Numbered from the stretch's first letter, positions 1 to 8,009 are shown. The stretch is DNA of 64,000 nucleotides from JAGWJU01 sp035533295 (GCA_035533295.1 DATLUA010000017.1:1-64000), one strand, 5' to 3'. The notes: generated by a model from the letters alone, not told the origin. Numbers and translations: made by a program.

Positions 1-3000
1 GTTCCGAGCGCCGCACACAGAATCGTGTGGTCGCGTTGTTCACAGACGCGGCGCGGGCCGACTGTCTTGGCTACCGCTACCTGGGCGACTGGAGCGACCG
101 GCCCAACAACCGCAACATCGAGACTGCGCTGCTGCGCGACAACCTCCAGGCGCGCGGCTACAGCGACGCTCAGATTTCCGCCGCCCTGCAGAAGCTGGAG
201 ACGGCGGCCGACGCCACCGGCATCACGCTCTACCAGGCCAACCTGCGTACCTACCAGCTGCTGCGCTACGGCGTGCCGGTGCAGACCACGGCCGGGCAGG
301 CGCACCAGACGGTGCATCTGGTGGACTGGGAACATCCGGAAGCGAACGACTTCGCGCTGGCCGAAGAAGTAACCCTGCGCGGCGGCTATGAGCGGCGGCC
401 GGACCTGGTGCTGTATCTCAACGGCATCGCGATTGGCGTGATCGAGCTTAAGCGCAGTTCGGTAGAAATCGGCGATGGTGTGCGCCAACTTATTACCAAT
501 CAGGAAGAGATTTTCAATAAAGGTTTTTTCAGCACGGTGCAGCTTGTGTTGGCGGGCAGTGACTCGCAAGGCCTGAGTTACGGCACCACCGGTACTCCGG
601 AGCAGTTCTTTGTTGAATGGAAGGATGAGGCGCCGGAAGAAGCTGAGAACCCACTAAAACCTGGCGCGCTGCTCGACCGGCCACTGGCGCAGGTATGTAA
701 CAAGAAGAGGCTGCTCGACTTAATCCGCAATTGCGTGATCTTCGACGCGGGTTATAAGAAGGTGCCACGACCGCACCAGTATTTTGCCCTGAAAGACGCC
801 CAGGCGCGCATTACCCAACGAGAAGGCGGCGTCATCTGGCACACACAAGGTAGTGGCAAAAGCATCCTAATGGTGCTGCTTGCCAAATGGCTGCTGGAAT
901 ACGACCCCGAGGCGCGCATCCTCGTTGTCACTGATCGCGATGAACTGGATAAGCAGATCGAAGGCGTGATGATCAACGCCGGTGTGATCGGTGCCGATTC
1001 GGCCTCACCGCGCATCACATCGCGGGCGGAGTTTGTGCAGAAACTGGGGTCAGCCGTGCCGCGCCTCCTGTGTGCACTGGTTCACAAATTCGATCCGGCT
1101 GACCTGAAAGGTCCACCACCGCCCATACAGGGACGTTTTTATGTATTCGTGGACGAATGTCACCGTACCCAGGGTGGCGATATGAACCGACAGATGAAGC
1201 GGTGGCTAGAAGATGCAATCTTCATCGGGTTCACGGGTACACCGCTGCTACGCACAGACAAGGTGATGACGCGAGATTTGTTTGGCACTTATATCGACAC
1301 CTACAAATTTCACGAAGGCGTAGCCGACGGCGTGATTCTCGACCTCAAATATGAGGCCCGTGACGTTCCACAGCAGCTCACCTCGCAGGCCGCCATCGAT
1401 GCGTGGTTCGAGCAGAAGACCAAGGGCCTCAACAACTTCCAGAAGGCGGTGGTGCGAAAGCGTTGGGCCACGATGGAGGAGCTGATGAGCGCCGGCGAGC
1501 GCAAGCAGCGCATCATCGCCGACATCATCGAGGACTTCAGCCTCAAGCCGCGGCTCAACAACGACCGGGGCACCGCCATCCTGGTCGCCAATTTGATCTA
1601 TGACGCCTGCCATTACTACCGGCTCCTGCAGAACACGGCCTTCGGCCCGCACTGCGGCATCGTCACCTCCTACGAGCCCAACCACAACCTGATCTCGCGC
1701 GAGCCCGCCGACAGCGACGAGCGCTACAAGTTCGACACCTACACCCGGCACGTCCTCAGGAGGGGCCAGACCACCAAGCAGTACGAGGACCAAGCCAAGC
1801 GCCGCTTCATCGAAGAGCCGGCGAACATGAAGCTGCTGATCGTCGTCAGCAAGCTGTTGACCGGCTTCGACGCGCCGAGCTGCACCTACATCTATCTCGA
1901 CGACGCGCGGCGCGATCACGACCTGTTCCAGGCCATCTGCCGCACCAACCGCCTCGACGGCGACGACAAGGACTACGGCCATATCGTCGACTACAAGGAG
2001 CTCTTCGGCGAGGTGCAGGAAGCGCTCGCCGTCTACAGCTCCGACGAGTTGGACACCGACCCGGGCAATGGCGGTGAAAACAACGTCCACCTCAAGGACT
2101 GGCTGGCCGAGGGCAAGAAGAAGCTCGACGAGGCCCGCGAGGCGCTGCGCTATCTATGCGAGCCCGTCGCCCTGCCGCGGGAGGTGGAGCAGTTCCTTCG
2201 CTATTTCTGCGGGGATGCCGCCGACCCGAATGCGTTGAACGAGACCGAGGCCCTTCGGGTGACGTTCTACAAGACCGTCGCCGTCTTCGTGCGGGCCTTC
2301 GCCTCCGTCGCGCAGAACCTCGAGGAAGCGGACTACTCCGCCGCCGAGGCGGCCGCGATGCAAAAAGACGTTGAATTCTACGGCGAGATGCGCTCCGCCA
2401 TCAAGAAGCACTCGGGCGAGGAGCTCGACATCAAGCCCTATGAAGCGGACATGCGCCACCTCCTCAACACCTATATCCAGGCCGACCCCGCCGCCGACCT
2501 GGGCGAGCTGGGCCAGATGCCGCTGACGGAGCTCATCATCAAGACCGGCATCCACGACGCCATCGCCAGGAAGCTCAACGAAAAGGGCACGCTTTCAAGG
2601 AACGCCGTCGCCGAAGGGATCATCAACAACGTCCGCAAGACCATCATCCGCGACCAGCTCACCGACCCCCAGTTCTATGAGCAGATGTCGAAGCTGCTCG
2701 ACGACCTCATCAAACAGAGCCGGGCGGATGCCGCCGCGTATGAGGAATTCCTGCGGAAGGCCGAGGCGCTCGTCAAGCGCCTGGCCGCCAAGCAGTCGGA
2801 CGACGGCGTGCCCGCAGAACTCCACGGGAAGCGAGAGGCGACGGTGGTCTACAACAACCTGCCGCGCATCATCGCGGCGGGCCGCGGTGGGGCGGCTTCC
2901 GCGGTTGGAGATTCCCCGGAAAAGGGAAATGAGCGAATCAGATTGGCGCTGGACATCGACCGAGTGATGCGCGAGCGGGCGCCGGCCGGCTGGAAGGGCG

Positions 3001-3110
3001 ACCAGGCGCGCGAGGCACAGGTGCTCAACGCCCTGTTCCCGCTGCTCGGCCGCAACCGCGAGGCCACCCGCGCCTTGTTCGAACTCGTCAAGAATCAGCC
3101 CGGATATTGA
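1..3110 (+). CDS. hsdR: Type I restriction enzyme subunit R, 5' end cut by window
   Basis: Motor and nuclease subunit of a type I restriction-modification complex: it translocates DNA and cleaves it away from the recognition site. The frame is open to the window edge (residues SERRTQNR precede the first GTG at 27), so the true start lies just outside. About 1035 residues are visible, near full length. The N-terminal nuclease domain has a PD-(D/E)xK core (RPDLVLYLNG, then IELK near 440-450). A superfamily 2 helicase follows: Walker A TQGSGKS near 846, DECH near 1152, FTGTPL near 1230, TGFDAP near 1860 and an R-rich motif VI near 1940. HsdM and HsdS would lie upstream, outside the window. The stop overlaps the next gene's ATG by one base. 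The stretch about 430-1340 is visibly less GC-rich than the rest of the gene. Confidence 0.95.
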   Translation, partial: SERRTQNRVVALFTDAARADCLGYRYLGDWSDRPNNRNIETALLRDNLQARGYSDAQISAALQKLETAADATGITLYQANLRTYQLLRYGVPVQTTAGQAHQTVHLVDWEHPEANDFALAEEVTLRGGYERRPDLVLYLNGIAIGVIELKRSSVEIGDGVRQLITNQEEIFNKGFFSTVQLVLAGSDSQGLSYGTTGTPEQFFVEWKDEAPEEAENPLKPGALLDRPLAQVCNKKRLLDLIRNCVIFDAGYKKVPRPHQYFALKDAQARITQREGGVIWHTQGSGKSILMVLLAKWLLEYDPEARILVVTDRDELDKQIEGVMINAGVIGADSASPRITSRAEFVQKLGSAVPRLLCALVHKFDPADLKGPPPPIQGRFYVFVDECHRTQGGDMNRQMKRWLEDAIFIGFTGTPLLRTDKVMTRDLFGTYIDTYKFHEGVADGVILDLKYEARDVPQQLTSQAAIDAWFEQKTKGLNNFQKAVVRKRWATMEELMSAGERKQRIIADIIEDFSLKPRLNNDRGTAILVANLIYDACHYYRLLQNTAFGPHCGIVTSYEPNHNLISREPADSDERYKFDTYTRHVLRRGQTTKQYEDQAKRRFIEEPANMKLLIVVSKLLTGFDAPSCTYIYLDDARRDHDLFQAICRTNRLDGDDKDYGHIVDYKELFGEVQEALAVYSSDELDTDPGNGGENNVHLKDWLAEGKKKLDEAREALRYLCEPVALPREVEQFLRYFCGDAADPNALNETEALRVTFYKTVAVFVRAFASVAQNLEEADYSAAEAAAMQKDVEFYGEMRSAIKKHSGEELDIKPYEADMRHLLNTYIQADPAADLGELGQMPLTELIIKTGIHDAIARKLNEKGTLSRNAVAEGIINNVRKTIIRDQLTDPQFYEQMSKLLDDLIKQSRADAAAYEEFLRKAEALVKRLAAKQSDDGVPAELHGKREATVVYNNLPRIIAAGRGGAASAVGDSPEKGNERIRLALDIDRVMRERAPAGWKGDQAREAQVLNALFPLLGRNREATRALFELVKNQPGY

Positions 3111-3826
3111 TGACGGAGACGATCCAGCTCGGAGAAATCGCCATTGCCGTCAGGCGCAAGGACATCAAGCATGTCCACCTGTCGGTGCACCCGCCGAACG
3201 GACGCGTCACGCTGGTCGCGCCTAAGTCCACGCGGCGCGAGGTGGCCCGCGCCTATGCCGTCTCCAAGCTTGGCTGGATTCGCAACCAGCAGGCGCATTT
3301 CCGGGGCCAAGCCCGGGAAACGCCCCGTCAATTCGTCGAGCGCGAGAGCCATTACCTCTGGGGCCGGCGCTACCTGCTCTCCGTGCGGGAGGATGGCGCC
3401 AAGCCCTCCGTTCGCCTCGACCACCGCACGGTCACCCTCACCATGCGCCCCGGCAGCAGCAGGGCGAAGCGCGAGGAGGTGATGCAGGCGTGGCACAGGG
3501 CCCTCTTGCACGAGGCAGTGCCCCCGATGATCCGCAGATGGGAGAAAAAGCTGGGCGTCGAGGTGGCCGGCTACTTTCTGCAGCGCATGAAGACGAAATG
3601 GGGCGGCTGCAACCACAGACGCGGCCACATCCGCCTGAACACCGAGCTCGTGCGCAAGCCCAAGGACCTGCTCGAGTACGTCATCGCGCATGAGATGCTC
3701 CACCTGATCGAGCCCAGACATAACGGCCGATTTCAGACGTTGCTCAATAAACATTATCCGACCTGGCGCGAGGCGCGATTGGAACTTAACGAGCTGCCAC
3801 TAGCCGCGGAGAGATGGTTGAGCTGA
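3110..3826 (+). CDS. YgjP/DUF45-type zinc metallopeptidase linked to HsdR
   Basis: A 238-residue protein of the YgjP (DUF45, SprT-like) metallopeptidase family. The zinc site is IAHEMLHLIEPRHN near 3685-3725: an HExxH followed by another conserved His. The preceding KMKTKWGGC-like segment (MKTKWGGCNHRRG) is typical of the family. The ATG at 3110 overlaps the hsdR stop by one base; a TTG one codon earlier is possible but less likely. Genes of this family are often found beside type I restriction genes, so a role tied to the restriction system is a reasonable inference, but substrate and function are not known. It is soluble, with no signal peptide. Confidence 0.88.
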   Translation: MTETIQLGEIAIAVRRKDIKHVHLSVHPPNGRVTLVAPKSTRREVARAYAVSKLGWIRNQQAHFRGQARETPRQFVERESHYLWGRRYLLSVREDGAKPSVRLDHRTVTLTMRPGSSRAKREEVMQAWHRALLHEAVPPMIRRWEKKLGVEVAGYFLQRMKTKWGGCNHRRGHIRLNTELVRKPKDLLEYVIAHEMLHLIEPRHNGRFQTLLNKHYPTWREARLELNELPLAAERWLS

Positions 3827-3841
3827 GGCCCGCATTCTCGC

Positions 3842-3937
3842 ATGCGCGCAGATCTGCAGGAAGCGTTCTCTCTCGATAATCTGCGTTTGGCCTGGCGCTG
3901 GGTTCGGTCCAACCCTCCCTCCTTCGCAGTACAATAG
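3842..3937 (+). pseudogene. Truncated 5' stub, possibly a reverse transcriptase
   Basis: Begins ATG 16 nt after the metallopeptidase stop and reads 25 codons that look like real protein (AFSLDNLRLAWRWVRSNP), then changes character and stops at a TAG. From memory, this string resembles the N-terminus of some bacterial defence-associated reverse transcriptases; that identification is unverified. The join to unrelated sequence is near 3917. The simplest reading is a third gene of the defence island cut off by the deletion or recombination that formed the island edge. Confidence 0.35.
3930..3935 (+). promoter_or_regulatory. -10 box TACAAT before the methyltransferase relic
   Basis: TACAAT lies 26 nt before the ATG at 3962 and matches the -10 style used elsewhere in the window. 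It probably drove the gene that is now broken. No convincing -35 box. Confidence 0.35.
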
Positions 3938-3961
3938 ATCTCGTCGCCTCACCGCGCACCC

Positions 3962-4232
3962 ATGAAAATTCCCCTCGCGCTTGTCGCCGTCCTCGGCCTG
4001 GCCGACGCCTACCTTCCCGCCTGGGCCGACCGCCGGGGCGCGTGGACCTTGGGCGGCGGCGCCTTGCGCTGGGCAAGCGCTTTAGCGGCTTGGTCGCCAT
4101 CCAGCTCGGGCGCGAGCTCCTCACCACCGGCCTCTATGGCCGCGTGCGCAACCCCAGCCACCTGGGGCTCCTGGTCATGATGACCGGCTGGGCGCTGGCT
4201 TTTCGCGCCGGCGCGGGCTTAGCGCTCGTAGC
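3962..4232 (+). pseudogene. Broken isoprenylcysteine-methyltransferase-like gene
   Basis: Two frames together resemble a small membrane methyltransferase of the ICMT/phospholipid methyltransferase kind. The first frame (from 3962) begins MKIPLALVAVLGLADAYLP. Near 4060-4080 the similarity moves to another frame, reading LVAIQLGRELLTTGLYGRVR and then NPSHLGLLVMMTGWALAF, the family core (TxGxYxxxRNPxYLG). It then ends abruptly near 4230, where a fragment of another gene begins on the other strand. It has one frameshift and a missing 3' end, so it is non-functional. Confidence 0.6.
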
Positions 4233-4350
4233 CCTTGATTTTGCTGGCGACCGGGCAAAACAAGGCCAGCCCGGTCTTGGCGTTGTAGCTCTTGGGCGAA
4301 AGCACCAGCGCGGGGTGGCGGTCCTTCATCTCCCGGCCGGGCGGCCGCCG
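4219..4350 (-). pseudogene. MazF/PemK-like toxin fragment
   Basis: On the minus strand, an open stretch ending at a TAA (4221-4219) reads GREMKDRHPALVLSPKSYNA then KTGLALFCPVASKIKGYER. This matches the core of MazF/PemK/ChpA mRNA interferases (RPALVLSP, then NxxTGLALxCPxTSxxKGYP). Only about 40 codons remain. The N-terminal GDIVW-type segment and the C-terminal strand are missing, and no antitoxin is adjacent. It abuts the methyltransferase relic, so this stretch is a graveyard of two truncated genes. Confidence 0.6.
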
Positions 4351-4394
4351 CCGGTTTGCGGATGCAGGCGCGTGAAATTTCTCCGCCGCCGGGG

Positions 4395-4400
4395 TACAAT
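4395..4400 (+). promoter_or_regulatory. -10 box TACAAT, leaderless arrangement
   Basis: TACAAT is followed by exactly 6 nt and then the ATG of the lipoprotein gene at 4407. This puts the expected transcription start on the start codon. No Shine-Dalgarno sequence is present. Confidence 0.6.
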
Positions 4401-4406
4401 AGGGGC

Positions 4407-5057
4407 ATGAGGAAGATTTTCGCCGCGGGCGCGGTCGCCGTGGTTGTTCTTGCCGCAGGCTGCGGCGGCAAGGGCCCCTTCCTTTATAAGCCCAACAAGC
4501 CGCTCTGGCCCGGGCACGACGCCCAAGCGCCGCTCTTTCCGGCCACCGCCGCCATCCAGCCCTTGAAGGACTTCACCCAACCCGCCGCCGGCGCGCCGGA
4601 CCTGGCCCGCGCGGGCGCCGGCGCTTGGCCCGCGCTTTCGCCCGATGCCCTTTCGCGCGCCCTGGCCGCGGAGTTCTCCGCCGACGGCTTGCTCCCATCG
4701 GCCGAGGTGTTGGACGACCCCGAGCATGACGACGCCACCGCGGCGCTGGCCGCGGGGGCCAAGCTCTTTGTCACGGGCGACGTCGCCCAGGCCTCGGTGG
4801 CTGCCGGCGCGGCCGCGGGCGGGACGCTTTCTTTAAAGCTCGACCTGCAGGTTTTCGCGCGCCAGGCGGGCGCGGGCGACTTTAACTGGCGCGTCATCGA
4901 CAGCACGTATGGCGCCTCGGTTCCGATGGGCTCTGCCGGCGGCATCGCGGCGGAGAACGCGGCCTTGAACAAGATTTTCGCCGAGGCCGCCGTGGATGCG
5001 GCGTTGTCCCTGCAAGACCCTCAAGTCCAAGCCCAGCTCGGCTGGACCCAGCCCTAG
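4407..5057 (+). CDS. Putative lipoprotein of unknown function
   Basis: A 216-residue exported protein. The N-terminus is a lipoprotein signal, MRKIFAAGAVAVVVLAAGCG, with a lipobox-like VLAAGC, so it should be lipid-anchored. The start at 4407 is preferred over upstream in-frame codons because it begins the signal peptide and sits 6 nt behind a TACAAT box. The mature part is Ala/Gly-rich with a pattern like envelope lipoproteins that carry an SDxG-type core (ALAAGAKLFVTGDVAQASV). It ends in LGWTQP. I do not recognise a specific family. A perfect 8-bp inverted repeat follows the stop. Confidence 0.75.
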   Translation: MRKIFAAGAVAVVVLAAGCGGKGPFLYKPNKPLWPGHDAQAPLFPATAAIQPLKDFTQPAAGAPDLARAGAGAWPALSPDALSRALAAEFSADGLLPSAEVLDDPEHDDATAALAAGAKLFVTGDVAQASVAAGAAAGGTLSLKLDLQVFARQAGAGDFNWRVIDSTYGASVPMGSAGGIAAENAALNKIFAEAAVDAALSLQDPQVQAQLGWTQP

Positions 5058-5060
5058 TCC

Positions 5061-5089
5061 CGCGCCAAAAGCGCCCAGGCCTTGGCGCG
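5061..5089. terminator. Inverted repeat between convergent genes
   Basis: CGCGCCAA (5061-5068) and TTGGCGCG (5082-5089) are perfect complements around a 13-nt loop, placed between the stops of two convergent genes. There is no T-run, so it may be a factor-dependent or weak bidirectional terminator. Confidence 0.35.
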
Positions 5090-5095
5090 GCCGCC

Positions 5096-5395
5096 TTACT
5101 CGATGGGCGTTTGCTTGGCCGTCTCGAAAGCGATTCCGTAAAGAGTGGCGTTGGATTTCTTCTTGGCCCAGATGATGCGGCCGCGGATTTCCAGAAGCCC
5201 TTCCTTAAGCAGACGCAGGCGCGCCGCGACCTCCTGGCCCACGGGGAAAACAGTGGTGCTGGAAAAACAAGCCCCGTTCGCGGAGACATCGACCAATCTG
5301 GCGACATTGAGAATGACCTGGCCGGCGCCGTCGTGGATTTCCAGGACGGAATCGTGTTTGGCGCGCGGCGCCCGGCGTTTTTCCTTGGAATTCAT
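5096..5395 (-). CDS. PilZ-domain protein (c-di-GMP receptor type)
   Basis: A 99-residue single-domain PilZ protein. The c-di-GMP-binding signature is present: an RxxxR motif (RRAPR, residues 7-11) and DVSANGACF (residues 37-45, the D/NxSxxG motif). The rest gives the beta-barrel pattern, with VGQEVAARLRL and IRGRIIWAKK. It would couple cyclic di-GMP level to an unknown partner. A TATAAT box on the minus strand (5418-5413) lies 17 nt before the start, giving a short leader with a GGAG. It is convergent with the lipoprotein gene and appears monocistronic. Confidence 0.9.
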   Translation of the reverse strand: MNSKEKRRAPRAKHDSVLEIHDGAGQVILNVARLVDVSANGACFSSTTVFPVGQEVAARLRLLKEGLLEIRGRIIWAKKKSNATLYGIAFETAKQTPIE

Positions 5396-5412
5396 GGGTT
5401 CTCCGTTTCTCG

Positions 5413-5418
5413 ATTATA
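5413..5418 (-). promoter_or_regulatory. -10 box TATAAT of the PilZ gene
   Basis: TATAAT on the minus strand, 17 nt before the ATG at 5395. The region 5419-5677 between the divergent genes holds no further gene. It contains TATTAT (5623-5628) and TATATT (5632-5637), either of which could serve the gene at 5678. Confidence 0.5.
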
Positions 5419-5677
5419 CATAAGGCGCGGCGACGCCGCGTCCTAGGCCCAAAGTTCCGGGCCCAAAGGCCGGGGTTCCCTGCCCCTTGGGCCCGGGAGA
5501 GAACTCCCGGCGGCCGCATACTAAGCGCATGAATAATTTTCCCCGCCGCACGACGGCATCGCGCGGGACTTCGACGCCGTCATCCAAAAATATCTGCTGG
5601 CTCCGTAGCGAAAAATTCGTGCTATTATTTCTATATTGTTGCGGTCGTGCTGTAAGAAGCACAGGAGAATAACAGAC

Positions 5678-6412
5678 ATGCCGAAAGCAAAACGTTTCCT
5701 CGTCGCGATGACGGCGTCTTTCGCCGTGACGATGCTGGTCGTGGGCACTGTCTGCGCGCAAGCCACCAGCGAACAGCAAGTCGTCAGCGCGCAGAGCCAG
5801 TTGTCGACCTTCCAGCAGCTCATCAACGATGCGGTCCAGAAGTTCCACAATACTTTTTCCCCTGAGGACGCCGGCTATAGAGGCAACGGATTTCATGGCG
5901 GTAGGCAGCACGGCGGCTTCGGCCCGCGTCCTGGTCCCCGTCCTGGTCCCCGACCTGGACCGTGGCCTGGCCCCCGACCTGGACCGCGCCCCGGCCCGCG
6001 TCCTGGCCCGCGTCCTGGCCCTCGCCCCGGACCGTGGCCCGGCCCTCGTCCTGGTCCCCGACCCGGCCCGCGCCCTGGTCCCCGGCCCGGCCCGCGGCCC
6101 GGACGCATCCCCGATCATTGGGGGCATCATTTCGGACCCAACCGCTGGCACTGGGATCACGACGGCATCCCGCACTGGTGGGGTTGGCTTCTCTGGGGCG
6201 GCGTCGGCAACCGTCTCGCCTGCCAGAACTACTACGGCGTAGAGATGAACAACTGCGAAAACGCCTGCCAGGATGAGCAGAACGACTGCGAGTCGTCCTG
6301 CGGATTCTTTGATTCGGACTGCCAGGACGAGTGCAGCGAGTACAGCCAGGACTGCAGCAACACCTGCCAGTTGGATTACAACCAGGAAGTCGTGACCTGC
6401 CCGGTATTCTAA
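5678..6412 (+). CDS. Secreted GPRP-repeat, cysteine-ladder protein
   Basis: A 244-residue protein with a Sec signal peptide (MPKAKRFLVAMTASFAVTML, cleavage after VCAQA). The start at 5678 has the Shine-Dalgarno AGGAGAA. Residues about 26-80 are Gln/Ser-rich. Residues 82-141 are exactly 15 tandem tetrapeptides GPRP, with GPWP at units 4 and 10. A His/Trp-rich segment follows (DHWGHHFGPNRWHWDHDG). The C-terminal 65 residues hold ten cysteines, eight of them in four CxxxC pairs separated by six residues, an 11-residue period with mostly Asp/Glu/Gln/Ser between. This predicts an extended proline rod carrying a disulphide- or metal-binding tail. No family recognised. It stands alone between a leader and a strong terminator. 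Confidence 0.85.
   Translation: MPKAKRFLVAMTASFAVTMLVVGTVCAQATSEQQVVSAQSQLSTFQQLINDAVQKFHNTFSPEDAGYRGNGFHGGRQHGGFGPRPGPRPGPRPGPWPGPRPGPRPGPRPGPRPGPRPGPWPGPRPGPRPGPRPGPRPGPRPGRIPDHWGHHFGPNRWHWDHDGIPHWWGWLLWGGVGNRLACQNYYGVEMNNCENACQDEQNDCESSCGFFDSDCQDECSEYSQDCSNTCQLDYNQEVVTCPVF
5921..6100 (+). repeat. 15 tandem 12-bp units encoding GPRP/GPWP
   Basis: An uninterrupted run of 180 bp in units of 12 bp, each GGN-CCN-CGN-CCN or with TGG for the tryptophan units. Synonymous third positions vary, so the protein sequence is more conserved than the DNA. This suggests selection on the peptide rather than recent slippage alone. Confidence 0.95.
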
Positions 6413-6425
6413 GCTTCCGGCGCAA

Positions 6426-6463
6426 CGCCCCTTCCCCGTCAAACGGGAAGGGGCGTTTTTTTT
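6426..6463 (+). terminator. Rho-independent terminator
   Basis: A long GC stem (CGCCCCTTCCCCGT pairing with ACGGGAAGGGGCG) with a three-base loop, followed directly by eight T residues. It lies 13 nt after the stop of the GPRP protein gene and isolates it from gcvT. Confidence 0.92.
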
Positions 6464-6484
6464 GCCATTCCCCGTCTGATTTCC

Positions 6485-6490
6485 TATGAT
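6485..6490 (+). promoter_or_regulatory. -10 box TATGAT of the gcv operon, leaderless
   Basis: TATGAT ends 6 nt before the gcvT ATG at 6497, so transcription is expected to start at the initiation codon. There is no room for a glycine riboswitch between this box and gcvT. Confidence 0.5.
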
Positions 6491-6496
6491 CGGGTC

Positions 6497-7621
6497 ATGC
6501 ATGGCGCTGAAGCAATTTCCAACAAGCGCACGGCGCTATACTCCCGCCACCAAGCCCTGGGCGGACGCCTGGTCGATTTCCACGGCTGGGAATTGCCCGT
6601 CCAATACACCAGCATCTTAAAAGAGCACGAGGCGGTGCGCCAAAATATCGGGCTCTTCGACGTCTCGCACATGGGCCAGTTCGTCATCACCGGCCCGCAG
6701 GCGCTCGATTTTCTGCAAAAGACCAACACCAACGACGTGGCGCGCCTAAAGCCCGGACAGGCGCTCTACTCTCATCTGCCCAACGAAAAGGGCGGCGTGG
6801 TCGACGACGTCATCGTCTCTTGCCTGGCCCCCGCGCGCTACTTCGTGGTGGTCAACGCCGCCACGCGCGAGAAAGATTTCGCCTGGCTCTTGTCCCAGGC
6901 CGCCGGATTGGACGCGCGCCTGGAGGACAAGAGCGATTTCTATTCCATGATCGCGGCGCAGGGCCCGCGCGCGGCCGCGCTCGTCGCCGAGACCCATCCC
7001 CAGGCCGCGGCCCTGCCGCGCTTCGGCGCGTTGGAAACCGACGTCTTGGGCGCCGCAAGCCTCATCACGCGCACGGGATACACCGGCGAGGACGGCTTTG
7101 AGTTCATCGTGCCAAACGAAATCGCGGGCCCGCTGTGGGACGACTTGCTGCGCCGCGGCGCGCCTTTGGGTGTCGCGCCCTGCGGCCTGGGCGCCCGGGA
7201 CACGCTGCGCCTGGAAGCCGGCTATCTGCTCTACGGCCAGGACTTGGACGACGCGCGCACCAGCGTCGAGGCGGGATACTCCTGGGTGGTCAAGCTCGCC
7301 AAAAAAGATTTTCTGGGCCGCGCCGTGTTGGAGCGGCAGATGAAGGACGGCGTCAAGACCACGCTGCGCGGCGTCAAGCTCTTGGAAGGCGGCGTGCCGC
7401 GCCCCGGACATACGATTTTTCAAGACGGCCGCGCGCTGGGAACTTTTACCAGCGCCACCTATTCCCCCAGCCTGCGCGCGGGCATCGGCACGGCGTATCT
7501 CCCCTCCGATATGCCGGCGCAGGCCCGCGTGAGCGTGGACGTGCACGGCCGGCAGGTCCCCGCCCAAGTCGTTCCCACGCCGTTTTACCGCTCCCAAGGA
7601 GACGCGCATGCCAAAGCCTGA
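6497..7621 (+). CDS. gcvT: Glycine cleavage system T protein
   Basis: Aminomethyltransferase: transfers the methylene group from aminomethyl-lipoyl GcvH to tetrahydrofolate and releases ammonia. It has 374 residues, the normal length. Family signatures include LVDFHGWELPVQY, IGLFDVSHMGQ near residue 55, and the C-terminal barrel (FLGRAVLERQ, LRGVKL). It is the first gene of a four-gene block and overlaps gcvH by 14 nt. A TATGAT box sits 6 nt upstream of the start. Confidence 0.97.
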   Translation: MHGAEAISNKRTALYSRHQALGGRLVDFHGWELPVQYTSILKEHEAVRQNIGLFDVSHMGQFVITGPQALDFLQKTNTNDVARLKPGQALYSHLPNEKGGVVDDVIVSCLAPARYFVVVNAATREKDFAWLLSQAAGLDARLEDKSDFYSMIAAQGPRAAALVAETHPQAAALPRFGALETDVLGAASLITRTGYTGEDGFEFIVPNEIAGPLWDDLLRRGAPLGVAPCGLGARDTLRLEAGYLLYGQDLDDARTSVEAGYSWVVKLAKKDFLGRAVLERQMKDGVKTTLRGVKLLEGGVPRPGHTIFQDGRALGTFTSATYSPSLRAGIGTAYLPSDMPAQARVSVDVHGRQVPAQVVPTPFYRSQGDAHAKA

Positions 7622-7995
7622 GTCCTGCCGCTATACCCAGACCCACGAGTGGCTCGCCCAAGACGGCGGCGCCGCCGCGGTCGGGCTTTCCGACCACGCG
7701 CAGAAGGAAATCACCGACGTGGTCTTCGTGGACCCGCCCAAGCCCGGCCGGCGCTTGAAACGCGGCGAGGCCTGCGCGGTGGTCGAATCGGTCAAAGCCG
7801 CCTTCGACGTCTACGCGCCGGTCTCGGGCGAGGTGCTCGCGGCCAACGACGCCCTGGCCCAGGACCCGGGACTCATCAACCGCGACCCCCACGGCGAGGG
7901 CTGGCTTTTCAAGATGAAGCCCGACAACCCGGCCGAGGCGGACGCGCTCATGGACTTCAAGAGCTACCAAGAGCACTTGAAGACCGCGGCGGCCC

Positions 7996-8009
<14 letters not shown>
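7608..8009 (+). CDS. gcvH: Glycine cleavage system H protein
   Basis: Lipoyl carrier protein that shuttles the aminomethyl intermediate between P, T and L proteins. It has 133 residues. The lipoylation site is the lysine of VVESVKAAFDVYAPVSGEV. The N-terminal YTQTHEWL is also conserved. The start at 7608 lies inside gcvT (AAGGAG about 8 nt before the ATG) and the stop lies 14 nt inside gcvP, so the three genes should be translationally coupled. The lipoate ligase two genes on is the likely enzyme that loads it. Confidence 0.97.

Noticed and set aside
5921..6100. Possible CRISPR or intergenic repeat array
   Set aside because: Units are 12 bp with no spacers and lie in an open frame; they encode GPRP peptides.
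5414..6502. 362-residue minus-strand frame with Arg/Thr/Gly repeats
   Set aside because: Reverse reading of the GPRP repeat gene; the plus frame has a signal peptide, ribosome site and terminator.
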